Part shown: positions 1 to 13,641 of the stretch, piece by piece
Layout: each line of letters begins with the position of its first letter
Position numbering within the stretch: position 1 is the stretch's first letter
NCBI GenBank assembly: GCA_009731375.1
Contig: BJOX01000351.1
Coordinates: 1-39,378 of the forward strand
From: Paulinella micropora
Taxonomy: Eukaryota > Cercozoa > Imbricatea > Euglyphida
Reading direction: 5' to 3'
DNA: 39,378 nucleotides
Program-made: the position numbers and the translations under genes
Notes under the pieces: model-generated
What the model was told of the DNA's origin: nothing
The model's database searches: none
What the model saw: the letters and a program-made list of their open reading frames with translations, nothing else

Positions 1-11
1 TCTTTCTTTCT

Positions 12-50
<39 letters not shown>

Positions 51-175
51 TCACTCGCTCTCTCTCTCTCTCTCTCTCGCACACACACACACATCTCTCT
101 CTCTCTCTCTCTCCCTCTCTCGCTCTCTCTCTCTCTCACACACACACACACATCTCTCTCTCTCTCTCTCCCTCT

Positions 176-207
<32 letters not shown>

Positions 208-236
208 TCCTTTCTCTACTCTCTCCTCTCCTCTTT
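1..236. repeat. (TC)n/(CA)n compound microsatellite
   Basis: Alternating (TC)n and (CA)n blocks with single-base interruptions, grading into TTCC/CTCC at about 205-245. No gene is visible before the candidate exon at 252. Confidence 0.97.
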
Positions 237-251
237 CCTCTCCTGTCCTGT

Positions 252-448
252 ATGTATTTGGCTCTGCGAAACATGGCATACATGCTGTGGATATCACAAT
301 GGTCCTCTACGTGTTGGTTTCTTTGCTTCGGACAGATTGGGCTCAGCGTTATCGGCGGCATTAGTTTTGGGTTATTCTTCATAGCTCAAATACGCGCTGA
401 GAGCTTCGTGCAGCCTAGCTGCCGTCCCATCTCCGTGCTTATCCACAG

Positions 449-489
<41 letters not shown>

Positions 490-578
490 GTTATTATTAC
501 TTGGACTATTATTAGTATTGTTATTACTATTACTATTACTATTATTAGTATTATCATTGTTATTATTATTATTATTAT

Positions 579-617
<39 letters not shown>

Positions 618-3213
618 TACACAGGTACACCATCCACCGCATAATCCATCGCGAAGTATACACAAAAGAAAAGTACTGTGAAAATAATGAATTATTCCTC
701 TTTCATCCGTTATTTCTTTGTGGAGACGAAATGTGGAGACGAGTGTACTTACCTTCTATCTATCTATCTTATCTATCTATCTTATCTATCTATCTATCTA
801 TCTATCTATCAACCAGACAGAGTTCTGGCAGGACACCGACATAACAGAGAAGTATAATGGGCATACCTTCTTCAACCATACATAGTACTAGCATGACATA
901 GACATAACAGAGAAGGAAAATCATACATTCTTCAACCATGCATAGTACTGGCATGAAACAGGCATGACAGAGAAGGAAAATCATAAATTCTTCAACCATA
1001 CATAGTACTGGCATGACACAGACATAACAGAGAAGTTTAATCATACATTCTTCAATCATACATACTACTGGCATGACACAGACATAACAGAGAAGTTTAA
1101 TCATAATTTCTTCAATCATACATAGTACTGGCATGACACAGACATAACAGAGTTTAATCATAAATTCTTCTATCATGCATAGTACTGGCATGACACAGAC
1201 ATAACAGAGAAGTTTAATCATAAATTCTTCAATCATACATAGTACTGGCATTACATAGACATAACAGAGAAGGAAAATCATAATTTCTTCAATCATACAT
1301 AGTATTGGCAGGACACAGACATAACAGAGAAGTTTAATCATAATTTCTTCGATCGTACATAGTACTGGCATGACAGACATAACAGAGAAGGAAAATCATA
1401 CATTCTTCAATCCTACATAGTACTGGCATGACATAGACATAAGAGAGAAGGAAAATCATACATTCTTCAACCATACATAGTACTGGCATGACACAGACAT
1501 AACAGAGAAGTTTAATCGGCATGTATGTAATTCTTCAACCATACATAGTACTCGCATGACACAACATAACAGAGAAGAAAAATCGTACAGTCTTCAACCG
1601 TACATAGTACTGGCATGACACAGACATAACAGAGAAGTTAAATCATAAATTCTTCAATCATACATAGTACTGGCATGACACAGACATGACAGAGAAGTTT
1701 AATCATAATTTCTTCAATAATACATAGTACTGGCATGACACAGACATTACAGAGAAGGAAAATCATACATTCTTCAATCATACATAGTACTGGCATGGCA
1801 CAGACATAACAGAGAAGTTTAATCATAATTTGTTCAACCATACATAGTACTGGCATGACACAGACATAACAGAAGGAAAATCATACATTCTTCAACCATG
1901 CATAATACTGGCATGACACAGGCATAACAGAGAAGTTTAATCATAATTTCTTCAATCATACATAGTACATAGTACGGCATGACAGACATGACAGAAGTTT
2001 AATCATAAATTCTTCAACCATACATAGTACTGGCAGGACAAAGACATAACAGAGAAGTTTAATCGGCATGTATATACATTCTTCAACCATACATAGTACT
2101 CGCATGACACGACATAACAGAGAAGAAAAATCATACAGTCTTCAACCATGCATAGTACTGGCATGACACAGGCATAACAGAGAAGTTTAATCATAAATTC
2201 TTCAATCATACATAGTACTGGCATGACACAGACATGACAGAGAAGTTTAGTCATAATTTCTTCAATAATACATAGTACTGGCATGACACAGACATAACAG
2301 AGAAGTTTAATCGGCATGTATATACATTCTTCAACCATGCATAGTACTCGCATGACACGACAATAACAGAGAAGAAAAATCATACAGTCTTCAATCATAC
2401 ATAGTACTGGCATGACACGGACATAACAGAAGTTTAATCGGCATGCATATATACATTCTTCAACCATACGTAAGTACAAGTGGAAAATTTCGGGCAGGAA
2501 ATACTCGGCCAGTGATTTTTCACCGCAGAATACGTTGTTTTTGCACAAAACTTTGGGTGCCGGAATTCGTCCCTAGTCTTGTCACCGCAAGATATGTTAT
2601 TTTTTGCCAAACTTTGAGGTGGCCAAAATTTTTCACTCGTCCTTGGTACTCGCAGGACACGACATAACATATCTAGATGTCTATCTATCTATCTATCTAT
2701 TTATCTATCTATCTGTCTATCTGTCTGTCTATCTGTCTGTCTATCTATCTATCTAACTAACTAACTAACAGGGAAGTATAATCGGCACGCGGACATGCAA
2801 GCATATGTACGTAACGCATACATGTATGCATACAAGCCTACGACAAAGGACATGAAAATAAATAGTGTTATGTAATGCTACACTGTATGTTACAATGTGA
2901 TGTTGTGCTGCGATATGTTGTTTATGAAAAACTAGCGCATAATTAGAAAATATGCAGCATAAACTAATTGTTTCCACCACCGCAAATTTTTTGGAAAAAT
3001 AAGACATTTGGACCCGGCCCGAGTAGGTCGAGTCCAAATGTCTTACTTTCTCGATGTGGTGGAAATAAGAACAAAATTAAAAATAAAAAATAAAAAATAA
3101 ACGTGACATCAACAGATAAACTTGTGGTGGTGCAGGACGCTCTTGCTGTCTTCGATCCTTGTCTTCATCAACGCCCCTTTTCACCTCCGCTTTCAAAAGA
3201 GCCTCAACATACA
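252..3213 (+). CDS. 5' exons of a tiny-exon gene, possibly the membrane-protein gene ending at 12487
   Basis: Three candidate exons join in phase: 252-448 (first ATG at 252; donor GTATTATT at 449), 625-742 (acceptor acacag; donor GTGTAC) and 3136-3213 (acceptor gtgcag; donor GTAATT). Exon 1 ends with two bases of a codon, exon 2 supplies the third and ends on a codon boundary, and exon 3 is exactly 26 codons. Exon 1 encodes a hydrophobic stretch (IGLSVIGGISFGLFFIAQI), a possible membrane segment. Exons 2 and 3 are polar and aromatic-rich. The intron 743-3135 holds the 60-bp minisatellite. The next exons may lie in the gap at 3287-3913. No family is recognised. That these exons belong to the same gene as those downstream is inference from strand, style and phase. 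The start codon is uncertain because an upstream exon could exist. Confidence 0.45.
449..612. repeat. (ATT)n/(ACT)n/(AGT)n trinucleotide tract forming an intron
   Basis: It starts exactly at the donor of the 252-448 exon (GTATTATT) and ends shortly before the acceptor acacag at 624. Open frames through it are poly-Tyr, poly-Leu, poly-Asn and similar artefacts. Confidence 0.95.
821..2475. repeat. 60-bp minisatellite, about 27 copies, intronic
   Basis: The unit is 60 bp and contains catagtactggcatgacaca, gacataacagagaagtttaa and tcataaattcttcaatcata. Two main variants alternate, agaagtttaa and agaaggaaaa, and a third inserts an extra cggcatgtatataca. Remnants of the unit reappear at about 2640-2665 and 2768-2790, outside the array, separated by a different insert and a TATC tract. 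Because the unit is 20 codons long, minus-strand frames stay open as a 20-residue repeat (LCYVCVMPVLCMIEE...). I regard these as chance frames. The array lies in the intron between the exons ending at 742 and starting at 3136. Confidence 0.95.
2520..2645. repeat. Two diverged copies of a 62-bp unit
   Basis: Segments starting tcaccgca at 2520 and at 2582 are similar over about 62 bases (tcaccgcagaatacgttgttttt and tcaccgcaagatatgttatttttt). They sit inside the 60-bp minisatellite, so they are probably an insertion into it. Confidence 0.65.
2676..2769. repeat. (TATC)n with TGTC and TAAC variants
   Basis: Tetranucleotide tract that drifts from TATC to TGTC and ends in TAAC units. It splits the last remnants of the 60-bp minisatellite. 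Confidence 0.9.
2971..3065. repeat. 95-bp inverted repeat (hairpin)
   Basis: TAAGACATTTGGAC (3000-3013) and its exact reverse complement GTCCAAATGTCTTA (3032-3045) flank an 18-base GC-rich loop. A second outer pair, TTTCCACCAC (2971-2980) and GTGGTGGAAA (3056-3065), is also exact. The inner stem is 14 bp and the outer 10 bp with an asymmetric bulge. It could be a small foldback element or an RNA hairpin in the intron upstream of the 3136 exon. Confidence 0.8.
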
Positions 3214-3236
3214 GTAATTTTTTTATTTTCATTATT

Positions 3237-3237
<1 letters not shown>

Positions 3238-3286
<49 letters not shown>

Positions 3287-3913
3287 NNNNNNNNNNNNNN
3301 NNNNNNNNNNNNNNNNNNNNNNNNNNNNNNNNNNNNNNNNNNNNNNNNNNNNNNNNNNNNNNNNNNNNNNNNNNNNNNNNNNNNNNNNNNNNNNNNNNNN
3401 NNNNNNNNNNNNNNNNNNNNNNNNNNNNNNNNNNNNNNNNNNNNNNNNNNNNNNNNNNNNNNNNNNNNNNNNNNNNNNNNNNNNNNNNNNNNNNNNNNNN
3501 NNNNNNNNNNNNNNNNNNNNNNNNNNNNNNNNNNNNNNNNNNNNNNNNNNNNNNNNNNNNNNNNNNNNNNNNNNNNNNNNNNNNNNNNNNNNNNNNNNNN
3601 NNNNNNNNNNNNNNNNNNNNNNNNNNNNNNNNNNNNNNNNNNNNNNNNNNNNNNNNNNNNNNNNNNNNNNNNNNNNNNNNNNNNNNNNNNNNNNNNNNNN
3701 NNNNNNNNNNNNNNNNNNNNNNNNNNNNNNNNNNNNNNNNNNNNNNNNNNNNNNNNNNNNNNNNNNNNNNNNNNNNNNNNNNNNNNNNNNNNNNNNNNNN
3801 NNNNNNNNNNNNNNNNNNNNNNNNNNNNNNNNNNNNNNNNNNNNNNNNNNNNNNNNNNNNNNNNNNNNNNNNNNNNNNNNNNNNNNNNNNNNNNNNNNNN
3901 NNNNNNNNNNNNN
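3238..3913. other. Poly-T run followed by a 627-base assembly gap
   Basis: A T run of 49 bases (3238-3286) leads into N from 3287 to 3913. One or more exons of the plus-strand gene may be lost here. Confidence 0.98.
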
Positions 3914-3941
3914 TCCTCCCAAGATATATGTTTCCCCTTTC

Positions 3942-4130
<189 letters not shown>

Positions 4131-4171
4131 ATATTTCTACAAGTTCTTCCCTTCCTCTCTTTCTCTCTCAG

Positions 4172-4677
4172 GTGTGCACAGGAATTCATGTACTTTCTGC
4201 AAAGCAGGTCACTTCGCTATCTATCTATCTATCTATCTATCGGCAACTTTCTCCCTATATACCTCTATGTGTATGTGTGCGTGTAGGCAAAATACAACAA
4301 GTGTATGCATATAACTTTGTGTATAGAACGTGTATCTGTCCTAGCCGTCTATTTACTCACCTACCCACATACCTATAAATCAATCGATTCATCAAGGGAT
4401 CTAAATAATAATCTAACTACCTAACTACCTACCTACCTACCTGCGCCTGCAGAAGACACACAAACACACTAGTGGTCCTGTTACTATCGCTGAGTCACCG
4501 AGAGAGAGAGAGAAGAGAGAGAGGGGGGGGGGGGGGGGGGGANNNNNNNNNNGACAGACCTACACCGTCAATACATACAACGTTCTAGCTACATATATGT
4601 ATACATACGTTGTATCTTTTGTCTAGTGTCTTGTTAGTATCGTTGAGTCACGTCGCGCAAAATCTGATTCGGTAACG

Positions 4678-4716
<39 letters not shown>

Positions 4717-4841
4717 CCTATCTATCTACCTATCTACCTACCTACCTACCTGTCTATCTATCCATCTATCTATCTATCTTTTGTGTGTGTAGGAATTTTA
4801 CCTTTTCACTTGCCCTGCCCCCGCCTCGTGTGTCTATTCAG
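4172..4841 (+). CDS. Middle exons of the tiny-exon gene
   Basis: Candidate exons are 4172-4207 (acceptor tctctcag, donor GTCACT, 12 codons), 4627-4671 (acceptor tgtctag, donor GTAACG, 15 codons) and 4793-4841 (acceptor gtgtag, donor GTCTATCTATC, 16 codons plus one base). Read in phase 0 they join without a stop: [12 protein letters not shown], then [15 protein letters not shown], then [16 protein letters not shown]. The last is cysteine- and proline-rich and could be an extracellular loop. Between them lie (TATC)n tracts, a poly-G run and a 10-N gap. A decayed copy of the 4627 exon lies at 4470-4500, and three further copies of the 4793 exon follow it. The product is not recognised. The exons are short, so each boundary is only moderately supported. 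Confidence 0.4.
4523..4552. other. Poly-G run and 10-N gap
   Basis: Nineteen G (4523-4541) follow an AGAG tract and end at a fixed-size 10-N gap (4543-4552). The G run is probably a sequencing artefact rather than biology. Confidence 0.8.
4675..4780. repeat. (TATC)n/(TACC)n tract
   Basis: Starts three bases after the donor of the 4627-4671 exon and runs nearly to the acceptor of the 4793 exon. Confidence 0.95.
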
Positions 4842-5498
4842 GTCTATCTATCTATCTATCCATCCATCTTATCTATTCATGTCTATCTATCTATCTTCTA
4901 TCCATCCATCTTATCTATTCATGTCTATCTATCTATCTGTCCATCCATCTTATCTATTCATGTCTATCTATCTATCTATCCATCCATCTTATCTATTCAT
5001 GTCTATCTATCTATCTATCCATCCATCTTATATATGAATTTTACGTTTTCATTGGCCCTGCCCCCGCCTCGTGTGTCTATTCAGGTCTATCTACCTATCT
5101 ATCCATCCATCTTATCTATTCATGTCTATCTATCTATCTATCCATCCATCTTATCTATTCATATATATCTATCTATCCATCCATCTTATCTATTCATGTC
5201 TATCTATCTATCTATCCATCTTATCTATGAATTTTACCTTTTCACTGGCCCTGGCCCCGCCTCGTGTATCCATTCAGGTCCGATATCTTGTATGTTTTTG
5301 GCCTTTTGTTTATGTTTTATTTTATTATTATTATCATTATTATTATTATTGTTATTGTTATTGTCATTATTATTATTTTCTCGTTTCTATGCCTGATTTT
5401 TCTTTCTTTTTCTCTTTCTCTTTCTTTCTTTCTCTCTCTCTCTCTCTCTCTCTCTCCCTTTTACCTCGCCCTGCACCCCGCCTCTTGTATCCATTCAG
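4793..5498 (+). repeat. Tandem copies of one small exon with its donor, separated by (TATC)n
   Basis: A segment beginning gaattttacc and ending ccattcaggt recurs four times: 4793-4841, 5035-5084, 5229-5277 and 5459-5498. It always keeps the cag|gt donor end. Only the first copy has a clear acceptor (gtgtag); copies 2 and 3 have atg in place of the AG. The intervals are (TATC)n/(CATC)n, plus a TTA/TTG trinucleotide tract and (TC)n at about 5310-5458. The copies differ by scattered substitutions. They look like products of unequal exchange between flanking microsatellites, or like alternative exons. Confidence 0.75.
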
Positions 5499-5733
5499 GT
5501 CGATATGCTATCTATCTATTCTATCTATCTATCTACCTACCTACCTACCTACCTACCTACCTATCTGCATGGGGTGATGTATGCTGGGTAAATGCGATAT
5601 GGTGCTGCATGATGTGTGTGTATTTGCTTCAATGTTGCGATGTTTGATGTGATATGCGGAAAGTATCTATATCTAAATCGCTATATCTCTATCTCTATCT
5701 CTATCCCTATCTATTACTCTTGATTGTGTACAG

Positions 5734-6611
5734 GTTCTTCAGACGCTGGCTCTGCTGACAATACTACTAATGAAACCATCTATATCTATATCTCGCTATA
5801 TCGCTATATATCTCTATCTCTATCTCTTTCCCTATCTACTAAGTACTACTACTGAAACTATCTATCTATATCGCTATATCTCTATATATCTCTATCTCTA
5901 TCTCTATCTCTATCCCTATCTATTGTCTTGATTGTGTACAGGTACTTCAGACGCTGGCTCTGCTGACAATACTACGACTGAAACTATCTATATCTATATC
6001 TCGCTATATCGCTATATATCTCTATCTCTATCTCTATCCCTATCTATTATCTTGATTGTGTACAGGTACTTCAGACGCTGGCTCTGCTGACACTACTGCT
6101 GAAACTATCTATATCTATATCTCGCTATATCGCTATATATCTCTATCTCCATCCCTATCTAAATACTACTACTGAAACTATCTATATCTATCTCGCTATA
6201 TCGCTATATATCTCTATCTCAATCTCTATCCCTATCTATTATCTTGATTGTGTACAGGTACTTCAGACGCTGGCTCTGCTGACAATACTACTAATGAAAC
6301 TATCTATATCTCGCTATATCGCTATATATCTCTATTTCTGTCTCTATCCCTATCTATTAAATACTACTGAAACTATCTATATCTATATCGCTATATCTCT
6401 ATATATCTCAATCTCTATCCCTATCTATTATCTTCATTGTGTACAGGTACTTCAGACGCTGGCTCCCAGCATCTGCTGACTATACTACTACTGAACCCAT
6501 CTATATCTATATCGCTATATATCTCTATCTCTATCTCTATCCCTATCTATTATCTTGATTGTGCACAGGTACTTCAGACGCTGGCTCTGCTGACAGTTCT
6601 ACTTCCCTTGG
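5734..6611 (+). repeat. Six tandem copies of an acceptor-plus-exon module
   Basis: The module tgtacag followed by (g)ttcttcagacgctggctct recurs with exon-like starts at 5734, 5942, 6066, 6258, 6447 and 6569, each preceded by a good acceptor (attgtgtacag or attgtgcacag). Copies are separated by (TATC)n/(TATATC)n. The last copy differs at its 3' part and gains a plausible donor (G|GTATAC at 6612). The region 5560-5733 between this array and the previous one holds no supported exon. Confidence 0.8.
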
Positions 6612-6836
6612 GTATACCTACCATCTATCTATCTATCTATCTATCTATCACGCTTGCGTGTTGCACTTGTGTGTATGTTAGGTTATTTATGCTAAGTATG
6701 TATGTTGTATGTATGTATGTATATGTATATATATACATATATATATATGGTTTGTCAGGCATCACAATCTTCGCACGTGTTATGGGTCTACGTCGCGTAT
6801 GCGTTCTTTGTGTGTGTGTGTGTGTGTGTGTCTGTT

Positions 6837-6877
<41 letters not shown>

Positions 6878-6878
6878 G

Positions 6879-6945
<67 letters not shown>

Positions 6946-7003
6946 ATGTCTGTAATGTCATATCTCTTGCAGGTATATTACTATCTTGGCGCATGCTAAG
7001 CGG

Positions 7004-7035
<32 letters not shown>

Positions 7036-7201
7036 CAGGCATCACTATCTTCGCGATGCTAAGCGGTGTGTTATGGGTCTATATCATCGTACATGCTTTC
7101 TACTTCTCCTTCCTGGTCGGACATACTTACCTACTTCCATACATGCAGACATACATGCATATAATACGTGCATGCATGCATACATACATACACGCATATG
7201 T

Positions 7202-7232
<31 letters not shown>

Positions 7233-7375
7233 GACCTTCTTTCTGACCACCCACACTTTTCGCACTGCCACTGACCACGTGTACTAGAGGACTGACTGTA
7301 TATCTATGTCTATCTGTATGTTTGTAGGTGCTGCTACTGACGATTTTCTCCTTCTCTCACTTTTGGGCTACCAGG
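6569..7375 (+). CDS. Exons encoding hydrophobic, probably transmembrane segments
   Basis: Three exons: 6569-6611 (acceptor gcacag, donor GTATAC), 7039-7115 (acceptor gtgtcag, donor GTCGGA) and 7328-7375 (acceptor tttgtag, donor GTCTCTCT). Read from the first base of 6569 they join in phase and give strongly hydrophobic protein: VLQTLALLTVLLPLG, then ITIFAMLSGVLWVYIIVHA and FYFSFL, then VLLLTIFSFSHFWATR. This resembles two or three membrane helices. A second reading, shifted by one base, is also open across all three exons and would connect in phase with the exon ending at 4841. I prefer the membrane reading for its composition, which would require one missed exon upstream. The next exons probably lie in the gap 7792-8739. 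The family is not recognised. Confidence 0.5.
6759..7115 (+). repeat. Three copies of the 7039 exon start
   Basis: Sequences resembling the exon at 7039 (gcatcactatcttcgc...) also occur at 6759 (gcatcacaatcttcgc, ending in ttatgggtcta like the true exon) and at 6973 (gtatattactatcttggcgcatgctaagcgg). Each follows an AG acceptor and runs into (TG)n or (TC)n. The 7039 copy is the longest and is the one that joins in frame. The 6973 copy carries the ATGCTAAGCGG part and the 6759 copy carries the ttatgggtcta part, so the two shorter copies have lost different pieces. Confidence 0.65.
6815..6945. repeat. (TG)n-(TC)n-(TA)n-(TG)n microsatellite
   Basis: A compound dinucleotide tract within the intron between the 6569 and 7039 exons: TG, then TGTC and TC, a short TA stretch, then about 25 TG units. 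Open frames through it consist of CVCVCV or LSLSLS and are not genes. Confidence 0.95.
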
Positions 7376-7420
7376 GTCTCTCTCTCTCTCTCTCTCTTCT
7401 CCTCACTTTTGGGCCTCCAG

Positions 7421-7464
<44 letters not shown>

Positions 7465-7480
7465 CACTTTTGGGCACCAG

Positions 7481-7534
<54 letters not shown>

Positions 7535-7558
7535 TTCTCTCACTTTTGGGTCACCAGG

Positions 7559-7599
<41 letters not shown>

Positions 7600-7614
7600 T
7601 CTCTCTCTCTCTCC

Positions 7615-7651
<37 letters not shown>

Positions 7652-7694
7652 TATTACTATTACTATTACTATTATTATTATTATTATTATTATT
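7376..7694. repeat. (TC)n tracts with three partial exon copies, then (ATT)n
   Basis: The (TC)n tract begins exactly at the donor of exon 7328-7375. Within it the 3' end of that exon (cacttttgggcNNccagggtctct) is repeated at about 7397-7421, 7459-7481 and 7530-7559, each again followed by GTCTCTCT. A (CA)n stretch and an ATT/ACT trinucleotide tract (about 7616-7694) follow. Only the first copy has an acceptor. Confidence 0.85.
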
Positions 7695-7770
7695 GGACAC
7701 CGTGATAGCCCAGTGGTCAAGTTCTACCATCTGGGCCCTGTCGCCAGTTCGATTCCCGTCGGTGCCACCA
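7695..7770 (+). repeat. tRNA-derived sequence, probable SINE head
   Basis: The sequence contains a perfect-looking RNA polymerase III A box (TAGCCCAGTGG, 7706-7716) and B box (AGTTCGATTCC, 7746-7756), 40 bases apart, and ends in CGGTGCC-A-CCA. The 5' end ggacaccg matches the 3' acceptor strand cggtgcc except for one inserted base. The T-arm stem (gccag/cccgt) pairs poorly, so this is not a functional tRNA gene. A (ATT)n tract lies directly upstream and an assembly gap starts 21 bases downstream, so the body and tail of the element cannot be seen. It lies in an intron of the plus-strand gene. The SINE call is inference. Confidence 0.5.
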
Positions 7771-7791
7771 GTATTTTCATTGAACATACCG

Positions 7792-8752
7792 NNNNNNNNN
7801 NNNNNNNNNNNNNNNNNNNNNNNNNNNNNNNNNNNNNNNNNNNNNNNNNNNNNNNNNNNNNNNNNNNNNNNNNNNNNNNNNNNNNNNNNNNNNNNNNNNN
7901 NNNNNNNNNNNNNNNNNNNNNNNNNNNNNNNNNNNNNNNNNNNNNNNNNNNNNNNNNNNNNNNNNNNNNNNNNNNNNNNNNNNNNNNNNNNNNNNNNNNN
8001 NNNNNNNNNNNNNNNNNNNNNNNNNNNNNNNNNNNNNNNNNNNNNNNNNNNNNNNNNNNNNNNNNNNNNNNNNNNNNNNNNNNNNNNNNNNNNNNNNNNN
8101 NNNNNNNNNNNNNNNNNNNNNNNNNNNNNNNNNNNNNNNNNNNNNNNNNNNNNNNNNNNNNNNNNNNNNNNNNNNNNNNNNNNNNNNNNNNNNNNNNNNN
8201 NNNNNNNNNNNNNNNNNNNNNNNNNNNNNNNNNNNNNNNNNNNNNNNNNNNNNNNNNNNNNNNNNNNNNNNNNNNNNNNNNNNNNNNNNNNNNNNNNNNN
8301 NNNNNNNNNNNNNNNNNNNNNNNNNNNNNNNNNNNNNNNNNNNNNNNNNNNNNNNNNNNNNNNNNNNNNNNNNNNNNNNNNNNNNNNNNNNNNNNNNNNN
8401 NNNNNNNNNNNNNNNNNNNNNNNNNNNNNNNNNNNNNNNNNNNNNNNNNNNNNNNNNNNNNNNNNNNNNNNNNNNNNNNNNNNNNNNNNNNNNNNNNNNN
8501 NNNNNNNNNNNNNNNNNNNNNNNNNNNNNNNNNNNNNNNNNNNNNNNNNNNNNNNNNNNNNNNNNNNNNNNNNNNNNNNNNNNNNNNNNNNNNNNNNNNN
8601 NNNNNNNNNNNNNNNNNNNNNNNNNNNNNNNNNNNNNNNNNNNNNNNNNNNNNNNNNNNNNNNNNNNNNNNNNNNNNNNNNNNNNNNNNNNNNNNNNNNN
8701 NNNNNNNNNNNNNNNNNNNNNNNNNNNNNNNNNNNNNNNGGGGGGGGGGGGG
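7792..8752. other. 948-base assembly gap with poly-G on its right edge
   Basis: N from 7792 to 8739, then 13 G (8740-8752). It separates the tRNA-like sequence from a TAGA tract and probably hides exons linking the 7328 and 9145 exons. Confidence 0.98.
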
Positions 8753-8794
8753 CGGGCGTGAGTACTCAGTTCCTCGAATCGGATCCACATACTT

Positions 8795-8878
<84 letters not shown>

Positions 8879-8933
8879 CAAGCGAGTAATATGCACACAC
8901 GTATAGATAGATAGATAGATAGATAGATAGATG

Positions 8934-9009
<76 letters not shown>

Positions 9010-9120
9010 TAGGTAGGTAGGTTGGTTGGTTGGTTTGCTTGGTTGGGATTGGTTGGTGGGTTGGGTTGGGTTGGGTTGGTTGGTTGGTTGGTTGGTTGGT
9101 GATTGATTGATTGATTGAGT
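8795..9120. repeat. (TAGA)n then (TTGG)n/(GGTT)n and (ATTG)n
   Basis: TAGA units at 8795-9009 with one interruption (gcaagcgagtaatatgcacacacg), then TTGG/TTGGG units and a short ATTG run. This tract is purine-rich on the sense strand, unlike most introns of this gene. Confidence 0.95.
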
Positions 9121-9144
9121 GACGTGGCATCTATATATCTATAG

Positions 9145-12487
<3,343 letters not shown>

Positions 12488-13360
12488 TCCATGAGCCATG
12501 GGCCGGCTGGTCCATGAGCCATGGGCACCTTTCTACCACTGCGGGGAAGGACCTTCAAGCAGCCAACCTTCTGGCTTTGAATTCATGATTTCTCTCAACT
12601 AATAGTTGAGACACGATAAATGCTGAGGCATTGCAAAATTTTGCTCTGAGCTTGCAAAACGATCATTTCGGCGTGGTGGTAGCTCGACGATTGGAAAACG
12701 ACGAGATCAACAATGTTGCAAGGATAGCCACTTTTGTGTGGCTTCCCATCTAACTTATCAACACGTCGCCATGTATGAAAATATGCGTATGTTGCATATG
12801 CATTTGTATATGACGCCGCGGCCTGCATGGGCCGGTCGGGTCTTTGAATTGTAAGTCGGTATTATTTTAGACGTTAGAGCAGCGAACAATTGTAAGTCAG
12901 TATTATTTTAGACGTTCGAGCAGCGAAACGTCTATTTCTGAATTCTTTGTGTGTGTGTGTGTATTGTTGTTTTTGTTGTTGTTGTTGTTGTTGTTTTGTT
13001 TTTTGTTTTTTTGTTTTCTCACCCGACATGTGAGAGACCAAAAAATGAGCATGGCGTTTGAAAGCTCTCGTTCCGAGCTGTTCAAAGGATGGTTTCCAGC
13101 ATGTTGCATGGCTCTACCGATTGATGGAGAAGGATGAGATCACTGTTGGAGGATTGTCCGTGTTATAAGTGAATATTGGGAGTAATATGATATAATATTG
13201 CTGGCGGAATCAAGCAACGTGTCAGAAATTGCGCGGCACTGTCAGCAACTCAAAACCTAAAAGAGTACATATTAATAAGCATGTAAAACGTAAATCGTTC
13301 TTTCAAATGTGTGAGTGTAAACTTGGTGTGACTGCTTTCAAGTTGTGGATTTTGTTATTA
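12488..13360. other. Gene-free region downstream of the tiny-exon gene
   Basis: No convincing exon or RNA gene is seen. tccatgagccatgggc is repeated within 12489-12526. A 41-bp direct repeat (aattgtaagtcRgtattatt...) occurs at 12847-12887 and 12888-12928. A TG/TTG tract lies at 12950-13015. The small open frames here lack recognisable content. Confidence 0.6.
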
Positions 13361-13590
13361 CTGACGACATTCAAGAGAAAAAAAAATAATAGTTTTTCGA
13401 TTTTGGTTGGAATTTTAATTTTGTGTCAGTTTTTCATTTTTGTGTCAAAAATTCAAATTTTCCAATTTAACGGTAACATTTCGCGAAAATTTACGATATT
13501 TTGCGGACGAATATAGCCGTTAATTTGAAAAATTCAAATTTCCAACCAAAATGGAAATTCCAACCAAAATTAAAATTCCAACCAAAATCG

Positions 13591-13624
<34 letters not shown>

Positions 13625-13641
13625 CTCTCGAATGTCGTCAG
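13361..13641. mobile_element. 281-bp foldback element (MITE-like) flanked by TA
   Basis: The left end starts CTGACGACATTCAAGAG (13361) and the right end is the near-exact reverse complement, CTCTCGAATGTCGTCAG (ending 13641). The inverted similarity continues inward: cgattttggttggaattttaa on the left matches ttaaaattccaaccaaaatcg on the right, and the arms end at ttaacgg (13467-13473) and ccgttaa (13517-13523). The loop is about 43 bp, AT-rich and itself partly palindromic. The element is flanked by TA on both sides (13359-13360 and 13642-13643), as for Tc1/mariner-type insertions. The right arm carries a T run of about 35. It has no coding capacity. Confidence 0.75.

Noticed and set aside
802-2548. 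Minus-strand frames with a 20-residue repeat (LCYVCVMPVLC)
   Set aside because: A by-product of a 60-bp minisatellite whose length is a multiple of three; no start context, and frames break wherever the unit length changes.
4172-4230. Retroviral-type zinc knuckle ([10 protein letters not shown]) in the exon at 4172
   Set aside because: It occurs only in a frame that does not join with neighbouring exons, and it lacks the final Cys.
7695-7770. Functional tRNA gene
   Set aside because: A and B boxes are present, but the T stem does not pair and the acceptor has an extra base.
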